From: Dendrobium chrysotoxum
Lineage: Eukaryota > Streptophyta > Magnoliopsida > Asparagales > Orchidaceae
Reading direction: 5' to 3'
Assembly (NCBI GenBank): GCA_019925795.1
Contig: CM034304.1
Location: forward strand, 20,538,228 to 20,602,227
Length of the DNA: 64,000 nt
Part shown: in pieces, positions 35,439 to 46,609 of the stretch
How the letters are laid out: each line of letters opens with the position of its first letter
How positions within the stretch are numbered: the stretch's first letter is position 1
Notes under the pieces: model-generated
What the model was told of the DNA's origin: nothing
Seen by the model: the letters and a program-made list of their open reading frames with translations, nothing else
Database searches by the model: none
Made by a program: the position numbers and the translations under genes

Positions 35439-36044
35439 GTCGAGTGCATAACCTTCTCCTATAAATAAACTAAAGGGATTAGAGGCCTTGTGTATGCCTG
35501 TATAAGGCCAAGAAAATAGGAGTCCATTCAGGTGGAGTTTGATGACTTATTTGTATTGGGATGAAGGATAGCAAGATCAGACATCCTGGGAAAGAGGAGA
35601 TCTATTTGCAGAGTGTAGAGCCGCTTGAGATGTATTTTTTCTATTAGTATCCCTAATACTTGTTGTAACCCTAAAAAGATTTTTTTTTCTTTCTACTATT
35701 ATGCCTTCATTATCAGCCTTCCCTTGAGAACCAAGAGGGAGATAGACCTGAAGGATAATTAATCTACATTCCGTGCAGTCCCACCACTAGCCTTTATTGC
35801 CATTTCTAATATCTTGAGGGCTACTATTCAAAACAGCCTTTATTGATGCCCTGCACCATGCAAGCTTGATTAGTATAGCCTTCATCGATATCAATTGTTG
35901 CTATAATATCTGAAGCTAATTCCTCCTAAAGTTATAACAAAATTGAAGACTTTATGGTGCACTAAGGGACTTAATAACTCCACCTTTCTGGGACTGATTA
36001 CTAAGCAGGGAATGACATATTTGTATTCCCTAGCTTGAGGGGAG
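35439..36044 (+). pseudogene. Possible copia RNase H C-terminus and PPT (other lineage)
   Basis: Only the last part is interpretable: around 35985-36030 one frame gives GLITKQGMTYLYSLA and then a stop, resembling the pol end of Ivana/Bianca-type copia elements. It is followed by the purine-rich AGCTTGAGGGGAGTGTC, a typical PPT plus LTR start. The stretch from 35439 to about 35930 shows nothing I recognise. Confidence 0.35.
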
Positions 36045-36380
36045 TGTCAAATACCATCCCAGCCATCATATTCATCTCTTAGCTTTTGATCCTATGGCCA
36101 AGAAGGGGTTCCATGGGTGGCTCACATGGATCAAGTCGATCTCCTTCCATATTTAAGTGGCTGATTTAGGAAGGATTATATTAGGAAAATTATGCATTAT
36201 TCTATAATTATTTGTTTCTTTATCAAGATATCTTGTATAGATCTATAGGGATGGTTTTGTATAAAAAAAATTAAATCTTTTCCCTCTCTAATTCTCTAAA
36301 TTTAACACTATCAATATAAAGAAAACAAACAAGTTTTATTTAGCTATCATGCTTTCACAGTAGTAATACTAGATCCAACA
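36045..36380 (+). repeat. Putative short copia 3' LTR
   Basis: Starts TGTCAAATACCATCCC right after the PPT-like tract and may end at TCCAACA (36380), about 336 bases, a common size for small copia LTRs. No partner LTR or target duplication was identified. Confidence 0.35.
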
Positions 36381-37619
36381 CCGTGTAGGGTAACTTCATA
36401 TTTCCCAAAAGAAAAAGTAAGATTTTTTTATTGATTGTAGAGCAACACAAGATGGTTTAATAAGATGACAACACGGGGAATCAAGGGAGTGTCATGCTTT
36501 AACTTTTTGATTAACAAACATAAGTGGTTCGACATTACAAGCTTCCAAACTCATATGCAAGCCCAAGTGTAAATACAAATCAAAGTTACTTGTATCACAA
36601 ATCAAGGTTGAAATTGAGTAATCAAGTATTGCGGCATTTTTTGTCCATAAGGCAGCACAAGTCTTGATCTAATTTGAAGCATAAACATCAAAATTAAACT
36701 ATTAAATTAATAAAAAAATATGCAATAGCAAATAACACATTAATATCAAATTAAGATATCAAATAAGTTCATAGAAAGTAAAAGTAAAATTAGAAACAAT
36801 AAGTCTCTCCCACACTCAATTCAACATAAACAACTTGTCTGACTCCTAAAGAGTATAATTTATGAATTCAAATGTCTCTCTTATTTTCATCACTTTGTGA
36901 ATCCTCATTAGAATTTCAATATAGTAAGTTACTTCCTTTTCTCCCTCATCCTTAATTGCCATTGCAAGTGTAAGCAGCATCAACTGCGAGTGCAGCATGT
37001 GACTGGGATTTGAGGATCTGCATGCTGCTATAGTTCTCAATTTTGTTTGTTTTAGGTTTAGACATAGAGAAATAATAAAATATAATTTGTTTTATATAAT
37101 AAATTATTTATAAATTAAATTTTTTAAATAATATAAACCCTAATTTTTTAGACCTACCTATCTTACAAATTGCACAAGGTGTACCTTGAGGTGCACCTCA
37201 AACCCAAAGATGCATACACCTCCTAAGACAACGTAAGGTATATGCCTTCTGGTATTTCTTTTTGTCAAAGGTGTGCTAAGGAAGGCCTTGAGTCAAACCT
37301 TTTATTGCACAATTTTAAACAAAGTTATGAAGTACTTAACGAAGAAGTTTTATAGAATGAAAATATTGAAAAATGACAAGTGTGAAAAGAGACCTACACA
37401 AATAAGTTTGGTGTGACTAAATTGATCTATTTGAGATAGCATACCTTCTAATTAGAATCTCCAAAATAATGGATTATCAAGAGGACAGTACAATTACATA
37501 TAACAAGTTGTTACACTTTGGAATGAATTCAGCTACCCGCTCATAAATACCATAATCTTATTTTATAGATGTATTAAAGGCAAGGGTCAAACAAGTGAGT
37601 AAATAGTTTCAAGTTTCAC
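36381..37619. other. Non-coding stretch, no gene seen
   Basis: AT-rich sequence without a supported ORF. Around 37170-37300 there are repeated GGTGCACCT / AAGGTGTGC motifs that look like CpG-decayed remains of a GGCGCGCC-rich plant repeat. The 64-codon frame at 36846-37040 has no recognisable features. Confidence 0.4.
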
Positions 37620-37760
37620 TTTCAACTAGAAGAGATTATGTCAGCTAAAATGTAGGTATTTTGGACATGCAGAGAAAGTGGTAAAAATGGGGATGTAAAA
37701 TTAATATCAAGGGTAGACCAAATGTTACATGAATAGAAGTTGTGTAAGAAGATGGGTTAT
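37620..37760 (+). pseudogene. LINE (RTE-like) reverse transcriptase C-terminal remnant
   Basis: From 37645 the plus strand reads LKCRYFGHAEKVVKMGM, and after a frameshift GRPNVT-stop-IEVV-stop-ED. This matches the C-terminal signature of plant RTE-type LINE proteins (LRWFGHV...GRGRPKKTWIEVVRKD), with Trp codons decayed to stops. Only this tail is left; upstream sequence is not recognisable. Confidence 0.5.
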
Positions 37761-37954
37761 TTAGTTTGCTGAAAAATAAATGCAAATTTTTCCAAATATA
37801 AGAGATTTAAAAATTTTGGTGTTTAGTTTGATAAAATAAGGAATGCATAGTAAATTTTAGGTTAATTCTTTTTTCACTCCATAGGTCATTTTTAATGTAT
37901 TCTAACTCGCATATTTTTAACTGAATTCCAAAATACACTGCTAGCTTACTCTGC

Positions 37955-38421
37955 TAGAGGTATAAACAAGTCGGGCAGAGCTCAAGTTACCCCTAGCTTG
38001 AGCTTGAGCTTGATTAATTATTTGAGTTGGAGCTCGAGCTCAAACTTAATATTTTTTGACTTCATGTTGGGTCAAGAGCTAACTCTTTTATAACAAAGAG
38101 ATAAAATAATATTATTCAAGTGATTATTATAATAAAATAATTAAAAGAAGATGAAATTAGAAGATAAATAATAAAGAATTACATGATATAAGAAAGTGAG
38201 ATGTAATTTTTAAATATTTTATATAACTTATACTTGAACTATTCTAATATTTAAGTGTATTTTATAGTAACATTTTCTAAATGAGTCAACTCATAATCTA
38301 ATGTGTCAAATTGAGGTTGGCTCAAGCATGACTTGCTAACTCATCGAGCTCAGCTCATGAGCCATTAATCAAGGTGAGCTCGAGCTGGCTCACAAGTTAG
38401 CTTGACTCACCAACACCCCTA
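37955..38421. mobile_element. MITE-like element with GAGCTCGAGCTC motifs
   Basis: Ends are imperfect inverted repeats: TAGAGGTATAAACAAGTCGG at the left and, on the minus strand from 38421, TAGGGGTGTTGGTGAGTCAA. Interior ends are rich in GAGCTCGAGCTC, CTTGAGCTTGAGC and TCATGAGC. This is the widespread plant repeat type beginning GGGGTGTNAACGAGTCGAGC. A clean target duplication is not visible. The middle is AT-rich and non-coding. Confidence 0.6.
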
Positions 38422-39104
38422 GACTCCATTCTTGCCACTTACCGTTGCCACCAACCACCTTCTAACACCACCTCTGACCACTAGCACTATCATCGTATGG
38501 TTTTACTACATTTATTTTATTTCAAGCCAACTAAAAAAAATAATCACCTGCATTTATTTTACATCCAAATAATTCAAATACATTGCACGCCTTTTGCATT
38601 GTATTCCCTTTTACTCTGCATTTCTTTTTCACCATTCAAACATTCATTGAAATGGTTTTAACATTTCATGCAACATTCAATATGAATGAATAAATAATAA
38701 AGATTCATAAAACAAATGAGTACACACTCTGCCTACCATAATTAATTAGAAAAGAAATCAAGTTACCTTTTCATATTAGAACATTTCTAATAAATGATAA
38801 CTGCATTATCCCATGGTATTTAAAGAAAATCCATGCAATGATATGATATGCCTTAGCAATCCTATTTAGCTTCAGGTTCATGAATATCTACTGCTCAAAC
38901 TCTTTAATAAAAGATTCATATGGTGCAAATAGCTAATTTAAATTATTTAATTGGCATTAATTATTTAAGATCTAACTCAAATAATACCTAAACAACCCAC
39001 ACAACTTGATACAATCCCATTAAATTGGTTAGTGGTTCTCATACTCTCCCTTACATCTACTCATGTTATGCCAATATATTGTCCACAATCTTCTAGGAAT
39101 ATAT
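38422..39104. other. Non-coding stretch, no gene seen
   Basis: Starts with a CCACC/CACCA-rich stretch (38440-38490) and continues as ordinary AT-rich DNA. Homology to U-B begins at about 39105. Confidence 0.4.
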
Positions 39105-41719
39105 GTTTGATTGAAATGTGTAGTTTTGAAAATATTAATTTTTTTGGTAGAATTAAATTTCTAGAATTTTAGTTTTGAAATTGAACACATCATTATGAAT
39201 ATTATATCACCTCAGGAGGCGAACATATCGTTCCCTAATGGGTTTGAATTACAAAACTTTAAGTTTATCCTGATTGTTATAGTCAAACTCAAAGGAAGAT
39301 AATATATGATCATGAAGGACCAAAATGATGTTTTATTAAATGCTTAACTATAATAATCTAGATAAGAGATAATTAATTTCATAATTAAAATCATAATAAT
39401 AGAATGACAAATCTTTCAGGAGAAAGAACATATCACTTATTATTAATCATTTGAAAATGATGATAATAATCATCGTATTTAATTTTTCCAAAGATAATTA
39501 ATTAAAGTTTTGAAAAACTTGATTTTAAAAACTGATCTGGCTTTCTAAATCCCCTACGAGTGCAAGCCCTCATAGTTAATTACATCGTGGGGAAATTAAA
39601 GTTTCCTATGAATACTCTTAATTAAAATAACGATAAAAATTTAATTTAGAATTCAAAGGTTTTGATATTAAAGGAGGCGAGGTTTGGAAGTGTCAATCAA
39701 AAATGGTTAAAGATTGAACACTTATTTCTGGATGTCAAAGGAGAAAAAGTAGGAGGTGCTTTGGGATTTTGAAACATTTTAGAAGCACCCGAGCCTATCC
39801 TAAGTGCTGGGCTTGAATTTAAATTGAAAGAGGTTTAAGTTTGAATTATTGATTTTATTAAAAAATTGGGATTCAATTTTTGAAGGTTGAGGTCTTATAG
39901 CCTGAGCCTGCCTCAGAACCTAAGTCTAAATTAGGTATTGGAAATTAGTGACCCAAACCTAGCTAATGCAGTATAGGATCTAGACTTACCTTGGCCTAGA
40001 TTAGGGAGCCAACTAAACCACCTAGGCCCTTTAAAATTATGTATCTGGTCACTTATGAATGAGCAGGTAAGCACGTTGCTCAAGATAAATTTTTGAGAAT
40101 ATGGCTGACTTCTAGAGCAGTCCTTAATTAGCTCTTTAATATATATTGGGTAATATGAAACTTAAAATATAATTAAGTTTTAAACTCATTTAAATTTAAA
40201 CCTAATGCGATTCATGCTAGTTAACTTGATTAATGCTTAAATAAAAATAAAACAATTTTAAAAAGGCTTAAAAATAAATTTTTCCCTAAAAGAATGCACA
40301 ACATCCCCTTGACAGATCTGCACCCTCATAGGCCAGGTGGTCTGCCAAAATCCATAGCTAGAGAAGTGCCTAAAAAAGGAAAGAAAATACAACAAATATG
40401 CTATACAAAATCCCGGTAATCCTAGGCTTACTTCTTAAAATCATTAGAGTTGCTATATTGGCTAAAATATTTAATTTATCTAAGTAAAATAATTTTTTTT
40501 ACATTCCCTCACGAGCCTCCAATCGGGTTCTAGGCTAAATAAAATACGACATGCAAGATCATCAAAAAACTACTAAAATCATGCAATCCTATATCATAAT
40601 TAACATTAAATAATTAACTGAATAATTAAATCAATTAAAATAATATAATGTCCATAGGCAAGTGCCTTTAATATTACAACCCAGGGTCTGCAGAAAAAGT
40701 AAAGTAGTCGGGTACCATTGACAACAACTCAGATTCTTCTCCTAAGACATAAGTGACTTTGAGAATTATTATTCTTCTCGTTCTTCACTTATTTTTCCTT
40801 CTACAGGCTCCTTGGATCCATCGGGTCCGAATATCCAAATGAAAAGAAACTCCCCCTCGAAAGGGGTGTTATCTTTCCTCTTTGGATATTTGAAATCGTC
40901 CTAATTTGAATCTCCAAATGGAGAGGGAGAGGGACTCTCCCCTAAAGGATATCTCTTCTTCTTGGGATTCCAAATTGGATGTTTAAACATCCCATCTCTA
41001 AGTACTTTGACATTTCTAACTCAATTACAACATTAAATTACATTTGAATATAAAAAAGGAAAGTCTAGACTCCATACCTTGTAGGGTTATCCTAATAAAT
41101 TAGCAGTTAATTTAACATCCCAAGCAGTTAATATTTATTGAAATTAAAATGCTTAAATTCATAGCCATAGTTGGCCATATTTTTTTAATTTTAAAGGGCG
41201 ACTTAGTAATTTCTGAAGTACTTGCAGAAAAATATTATTAATTTAAGCTTTATTTATTTTAGCCCCCTTTAGCTTTTAAATACCCTATATGAGCATGGCC
41301 ACTTACATAAGATTGAATTAGCACAAATCATCCCTAACCTAAGGGTAATCTATCACACATTAAAATCAAAATTCAAATTACATAGAAATTAAATAAATAA
41401 TCAATCAATCTAAATTAGCAAATAACATGCAGTGAAAACCATGAAAAACCCGGCACATAATAAAAAAGTTAACACCAGCCTAGCCTAAGACTAGAGTTAG
41501 TTGTCCTAGCAAATCATCTAAAATGTATGAGGTAGGCTATGTAATTTAGATATATCCTATGTAGGGCAATTGGTTATAGTTGATTGATGTTCTTGTTGGT
41601 TGAAAGGCTTAAGAGAAAATTTTAGTTAAAGTTTAAATATTAATGATTTTAAATTAATTTAAAATATATTATTTTAAAGTTAAATGACTACCACCTTGTT
41701 TCTCACCTAGGGCATGAAG

Positions 41720-42180
41720 TTTATTTCATCTTCTTTAGGGCTAACTTATTAACCTCGTAGGCCTGGGTTGCCTAGTGGTATTCTATATATTTGAGTGAAT
41801 TAAATTAGTTAAGATTTGAAGATTAATAAATTTTGATTAAGATTTATTGCTTGCTATTTTAAAGTTCAAATTAATTGAATTTGTCATTAATCGGTTTGTG
41901 GTGTTATTTCATAGCCTCGAGGAACCAAGCCTCCTTAGGATAGGTAGCCCTGTAGCCCGAGGTAGTCCAGCCTAAAAACTTGGTTAATATAGTTGGATTA
42001 AAAATTTTAAGTTTTTTAAATCATTAATAATTCATTTATTTTAAGGTTTTACACCCCATTGAATTCATTCATGGCGTTGTGCCACCAGGCTAGAGAAACT
42101 AGGCCTCCTTAGGACACTTAGCCCCGTAGCCCGGAGTAGTTCATCTTAGAAACTTCAACTTTAGAGTAGTTTTTTTGTAT
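41720..42180 (+). repeat. Local triplication inside U-A
   Basis: A segment of the type CCTCCTTAGGAxxxxTAGCCCCGTAGCCCGG recurs three times, near 41729, 41929 and 42104. U-B has only one copy of it, near 61185. This gives a period of 175 to 200 bases. Confidence 0.55.
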
Positions 42181-43199
42181 TAAATGGTTGATTAAATGAT
42201 CTTAGAGTTAATTTAATATTTTTTGGAATTTAAAACTAATTATCAAAATTTTGGAATTTTTAGATTATTTTAATATATTAATTAAGGGGTCAAAAATGGA
42301 CTTTTAGATTTAATTAAATTTCTTGAGTTTTAATATTTTTGCTAAATTATAGATTTTTTTGGCAGTAATTAGGCTATGATTTTGCCAGATTTAGAGTTTT
42401 CTATGAGAAGTTAAGAATTTTTTAAGTTTTAGCTTAAATTTTGACTTACTATTGATTGGATTGTTAACTTTTTGAATTTGAATTATTTCTAGTCGTTTGA
42501 TATTCTTAATAAATATTACACCCCAAATTGAGTCCCATGCCTTTGAGTTTGCACAATTTAGAGTTTTCTAAAATTAGTTATGATTTTTCAAATATTTGGG
42601 TATTTATTGGAATTATTAAAATTGATTAATTAAGGGGGGTTTTATTGATTTTACTCCAAATGAACTCCCAACTCCTTAAAATCAACTCCAAAGGTTAGAA
42701 TTGACCTAAGGAGAGATTCCCACGTGTTTGGAAATTTTTTGGAATTTTAATTATTTTTTATAGATTAAATTAATAAAATATTAATTTTTAATTAAAATTA
42801 AATTAAGCTCAGATTTGAAATCCAGTCAAGGGGATTTTACTTTCTTAAGTTGAAAATTGAATTCTTGTTAATTTGAAGTATTTTATGTATTTTTTTTATT
42901 TTGATTTATTAGAATTTTTTGATGCTTTGAAGGTTAATTAAGAGTTTAAGTTTTAGTTAATTAATTAAAGGGTTTAAATTTTAGTTAATTAATTAATTTT
43001 CTAAACATTAGTCCTTAATTATTATCCTTAAGATGACACTAAGTTGTATGGGCTTAAATCAATATCTCAACTAACCCTTGATAACATATTTGATAAACAC
43101 ACATATAAACACTATAAAGTCCTTAAAACTAGGAGAGGCTAAGCTAAGTATGAGTGTGTGTATCCTAAGCATGCAAAGATTAATATAAGACATAGAGTT

Positions 43200-44640
43200 A
43201 AAAATTAGATTAGTGAACAATTAAGATATAATTGTTTACTAATCATCCCCATCAATTATGTTTAAGCAGCTCAAACTATGCTTAAAATTTAATGTATATA
43301 CAATTTCAAAATTAAATTTGATATTTGAAATAGCTCAATTTTTAGAAATTTGAAGAAATTAAGATATTATTAAACAAAATAATTTAAAAGTAGTTTTGAA
43401 AATAATTTAATAATATGATAATATTCTTAAAATATAGTTCTCTGATTTTTGAAAATAGATTAAATCAATATTTAATTTAATATTCATTAAATACTTAAAC
43501 ACTCAAAAAAGGAAATTATTTAAAATATACAAAATGTCTTAAAATAACATCAATTTTAAATTAAAATATCTCAAAATTATTCTTTGATTATTTAAGAAAA
43601 TATTTTAAAATAAATTTTGAATTTTGAAAATATTCAATTAAATATTAATTAAATATTAAAATAATTAAAGAATTAGATTTATTTGAAATAGAATAAGTTT
43701 TTTTTTAATTTGAAAATCAATTTTAAATTAAAAATATTTAGTTTTTAGAAAATTTAAGATATTACATGTATTTTTATGATTTAAATTGAATTTGTTTTTA
43801 ATTTTTGAAATTTAAGGTAATTAAGGGCATTTAAAATAATTTAAAAATAATTAAAATTTAAAATATTTATTAACTTAAATTTAATTAAATCTTAATTAAT
43901 TATAAATTATTTTGAATTTTTAAAATTATTTTTAATTTAATTTCAATTATATATTAATTAATATTTATATATCTAATTAACTAAAAATAATTAAATATAT
44001 AAAATATATCTTAAATTAATTTAATTTTTTATTAAAATATTTTAAAATGATTGTTTAATTATTTAAATTATTCTAAGATAAATTTCTTTTAAATTTTTTT
44101 TTAATTTTTTAATTAAATAATATTTAATGAAATATTAATTAAATATTATTTAAAATGTTTGAATAAAATATTTTAAAATTAATTTAACTTAAAATTAAAA
44201 ATGTTTTGAAGCAATTCTTTAATTATTAAAATTTTTCTTTTATTTTTTATAATAAATAATTCAATATTAAGTTAAATATTAGAAATATTCAAATAATTAA
44301 AATTAGTTAGGGTGTATTAAATATTTTAAACTAAAATTTTAATTTAAAATAATTCCAATTATTTACTTATTTGTTTAAAATGTTTTAAAATGAGATTTAA
44401 AAATTTTCTAATATATTTAAATTAATATTATTTAAATATTTAAATTTTAAAAGTCTTAAATTATTTAAAATATATAAACTATTTTAAAATAATTTTAATT
44501 TTAAAATAAAGGATTTAATTTTCTAAAAATTTTGATATATAACACTTAATTTGTGGATTTAAATTTAATTTTTATAATTTTTTTAAAAAAATGAGTTAAA
44601 ATGTAATTAAATTAATTAATTTTAATTAAAAAGTAAATGG
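43200..44640. repeat. AT-only core of U-A
   Basis: About 1.4 kb composed almost solely of A and T, built from shuffled ATTTAAAAT, TTAATTAAATATT and AATTTTAAAAT words. No ORF. The equivalent in U-B (62500-63110) is only about 0.6 kb. It is bounded sharply on the right by a GC-rich block. Confidence 0.7.
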
Positions 44641-44960
44641 CAACGCTAGCTGATTCGCTACATCAAACTGTCGCGACGGCGGTATGCCACATGGCGCACT
44701 CCATTTGGCAGATCAAAATCACAGCAATCATTAATATTATTGTGCCATGGCATAATCATGCCTAATGATTACATGGCAGCGCGATTTTGATACCGCGACC
44801 ACTTATCCATGTAGGCGGGGGTGGGTGACCGTTGGATCTTTCACAGTTCGAAATGAATGACTCTGATGGACTCGAATGGAGTGAATAACTATAGGATCGG
44901 ATCCATGGGCAAACGAAGCCACGGAATAGCTTGATCTGGGCAGTTGATCATGCGATCAAT
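44641..44960 (+). promoter_or_regulatory. GC-rich block with weak hairpin in U-A
   Basis: Abrupt change to CpG-containing sequence (GTCGCGACGGCGG). It holds an imperfect inverted repeat at 44725-44771 (CAATCATT...AATGATTA around TGCCATGGCA), aligned with the perfect hairpin of U-B. ACTTATCCATGTAGGCG is shared with U-B. It resembles an LTR U3 or promoter region, but no function is shown. Confidence 0.45.
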
Positions 44961-45112
44961 GGCCCAGAAAAGTACATTATGCATACATTATGAAAGATCC
45001 CTAGAAAGGGTTTTTGCCTTGTTTACTAGATCGATTGGACCAAAACACTTAAAATTTTAAAGCTGGGTTAATGGAGTGAACATAAACAATGGGGATACAA
45101 TTTTTTAGTTCA

Positions 45113-45117
45113 AAAAG
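45113..45117 (+). other. E5 target-site duplication, left copy
   Basis: AAAAG directly before the LTR TG. The same five bases follow the 3' LTR at 55923-55927. Confidence 0.8.
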
Positions 45118-45511
45118 TGTTATAAACTATGCAAATCTGTTCGTTCAAGTGAATTCTGATACAAGTTGTTTTTGATCATTACAAAAGCCTATTGTTTATC
45201 TTATTCTTCTTCTAATAAATATTAGAGTTTCTTTTTGTGTGCACTAACATGTTTTTCAGAAATTTCAAACTCCAGACTATTGAAGACTTCAAGTTCATTT
45301 ATTTGTGAGTAGTCTGTAATTTTTGTTTGTACTTGAGTCTGAGAGAGTGAGATTGTTAGTTGGATAACTGTGCACACACACAATCGGGGAGTGAAAAACT
45401 TAATTTTTTTTAAACAGATCGTATAGTACGATATTGAATCATACGGGATGATCTATTTTTTTCTATCCTCCATAATGAACCTACCTATCTGGAAATTTTT
45501 TCTAAGTCCAG

Positions 45512-45940
45512 TTCGTATAGTACGAAATAGACTTCGTACAGAAGGTTTTGTAGTACAAATGGTTCTGAATTAGGTTCATACTGATCGTACAGGATGAATT
45601 GTTCATTTTTTTAAACTATTCGTACAGTATGAAATATGGTTCATACAAAAGGTTTTACAATACGAATGGCTCTAAATTAGGTTCGTACTGGATTATACAG
45701 GACGAATCGTTCATTTTTTGAACTATTCATATAGTACGAAATATGGTTCGTACAGAAGTTTTTGTGGTACAATGGGCTCTGAATTAGGTTTGTATGAGAT
45801 CGTACGGGATGAATCGTTTAGTGATTTGAACTATTTGTACAGTATGATGTGCGATCATACAGGACGATCGACACGCGTGAAACTTAAAATTTTTAGTTTT
45901 TGGATGATTTTTCTTGTCCTGAGTACTTAAGGCTCTTAAA
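45512..45940 (+). repeat. E5 5' LTR 107-bp tandem array
   Basis: Units start at about 45512, 45619, 45726 and 45835 (period 107 to 109). Each unit has TTCGTACAGTACGAAATATG, a GGTTCGTACAGAAGG segment, GGCTCTGAATTAGGTTCGTA and GATCGTACAGGACGAATCG. Each therefore carries several GTAC-centred palindromes. The last unit is diverged. Confidence 0.8.
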
Positions 45941-46159
45941 ACTGACTGAAAAAAAAAAACCTTTTATGAAAATCTTTTTGAGAGTGAAAGGGAGAGTGAT
46001 TGGGAGAGTGTTTGGGAGTAAGTTTTGAGAGATCTTTGAACAGAAAATTCTGAGGGGATTCACAAGGTTATCCAATAGTGAGGTTATCATTGTTTGTACT
46101 TCAAGAATCTTCCTAATCTCCTTGGAGACTCTTGCAAGAAGATTATTCGAGAGGTTTTC

Positions 46160-46355
46160 AGTTCTCTACCATCATTTGGAGGGTGAAAAAGGACGATTGG
46201 TTCTCTGCCGTCACTTGGAGGATGAAAAAGGCTGATTGGTTCTCTGCTGACACCTAGAGGGTGTGAAAGGATGAGTGTGGTTCTCTGCCTTCACGAGGAA
46301 GGTGAAAAAGGATGACGGTTCTCTGCCACAACGGGTTGGTGGATGAGAGTTTGTA
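46160..46355 (+). repeat. E5 5' LTR 39-bp minisatellite
   Basis: Five units beginning GGTTCTCTGCC at about 46160, 46199, 46238, 46279 and 46317, each with a GGAGGGTGAAAAAGGA core. The same array, with the same spacing, is in the 3' LTR at 55333-55525. Confidence 0.85.
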
Positions 46356-46609
46356 AAGGCTTCTCCGCCTTGCTGTGGGGGCAAAAGGAGAGTCACTTAA
46401 GTATAGTGCAATACCTAGAGAAGGAGTCTTTAGGGAGTGGATGTAGGTCGTGTTTGACCGAACCACTATAAATTCTGGTGTTTTCTGTTATTACTGTTTA
46501 CTTTTCCGCATTATTACTTTTACGCATTTTATTTTTCTATGGTTGAATTTATGTGGTTGAAAAAAGTATAAAAATAAATACTCTGTTCGTACTGTAGATG
46601 GCATAAGAG

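Larger units (their letters stand above)
39105..45117 (+). repeat. U-A, left part: unclassified long non-coding repeat
   Basis: Collinear with U-B (58525-63600). Anchors include 39205-39240 with 58635-58665 (ATATCACCTC...GAACATATC), 40660-40740 with 60125-60180 (GGTCTGCAGAAAAAGTAAAG, GGGTACCATTGAC), 41475-41530 with 60925-60975, and 44790-44840 with 63300-63350. No ORF of any length is conserved between the copies. E5 is inserted at its right end, and the repeat resumes at 55928. Combined with 55928-58524 the unit is about 8.6 kb. Possible natures are a tandem duplication, or long terminal repeats of a large non-autonomous retrotransposon. Confidence 0.7.
45118..46597 (+). repeat. E5 5' LTR, 3' end deleted
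   Basis: Starts TGTTATAAACTATGCAAATC, parallel to 54304. It is collinear with the 3' LTR up to about 46597 (CTGTTCGTACTGT), where it jumps into gag. The last 150 bases or so of the LTR are missing. It contains a CA tract (45371-45383), the 107-bp palindrome array and the 39-bp minisatellite. Confidence 0.9.

Noticed and set aside
46160..46355. Regularly spaced repeats resembling a CRISPR array
   Set aside because: Units are contiguous with drift and no unique spacers, in a plant LTR.
46211..46466. Minus-strand ORFs across the E5 LTR, repeated at 55417-55638
   Set aside because: They are antisense readings of the 39-bp minisatellite; repetition explains the apparent conservation.
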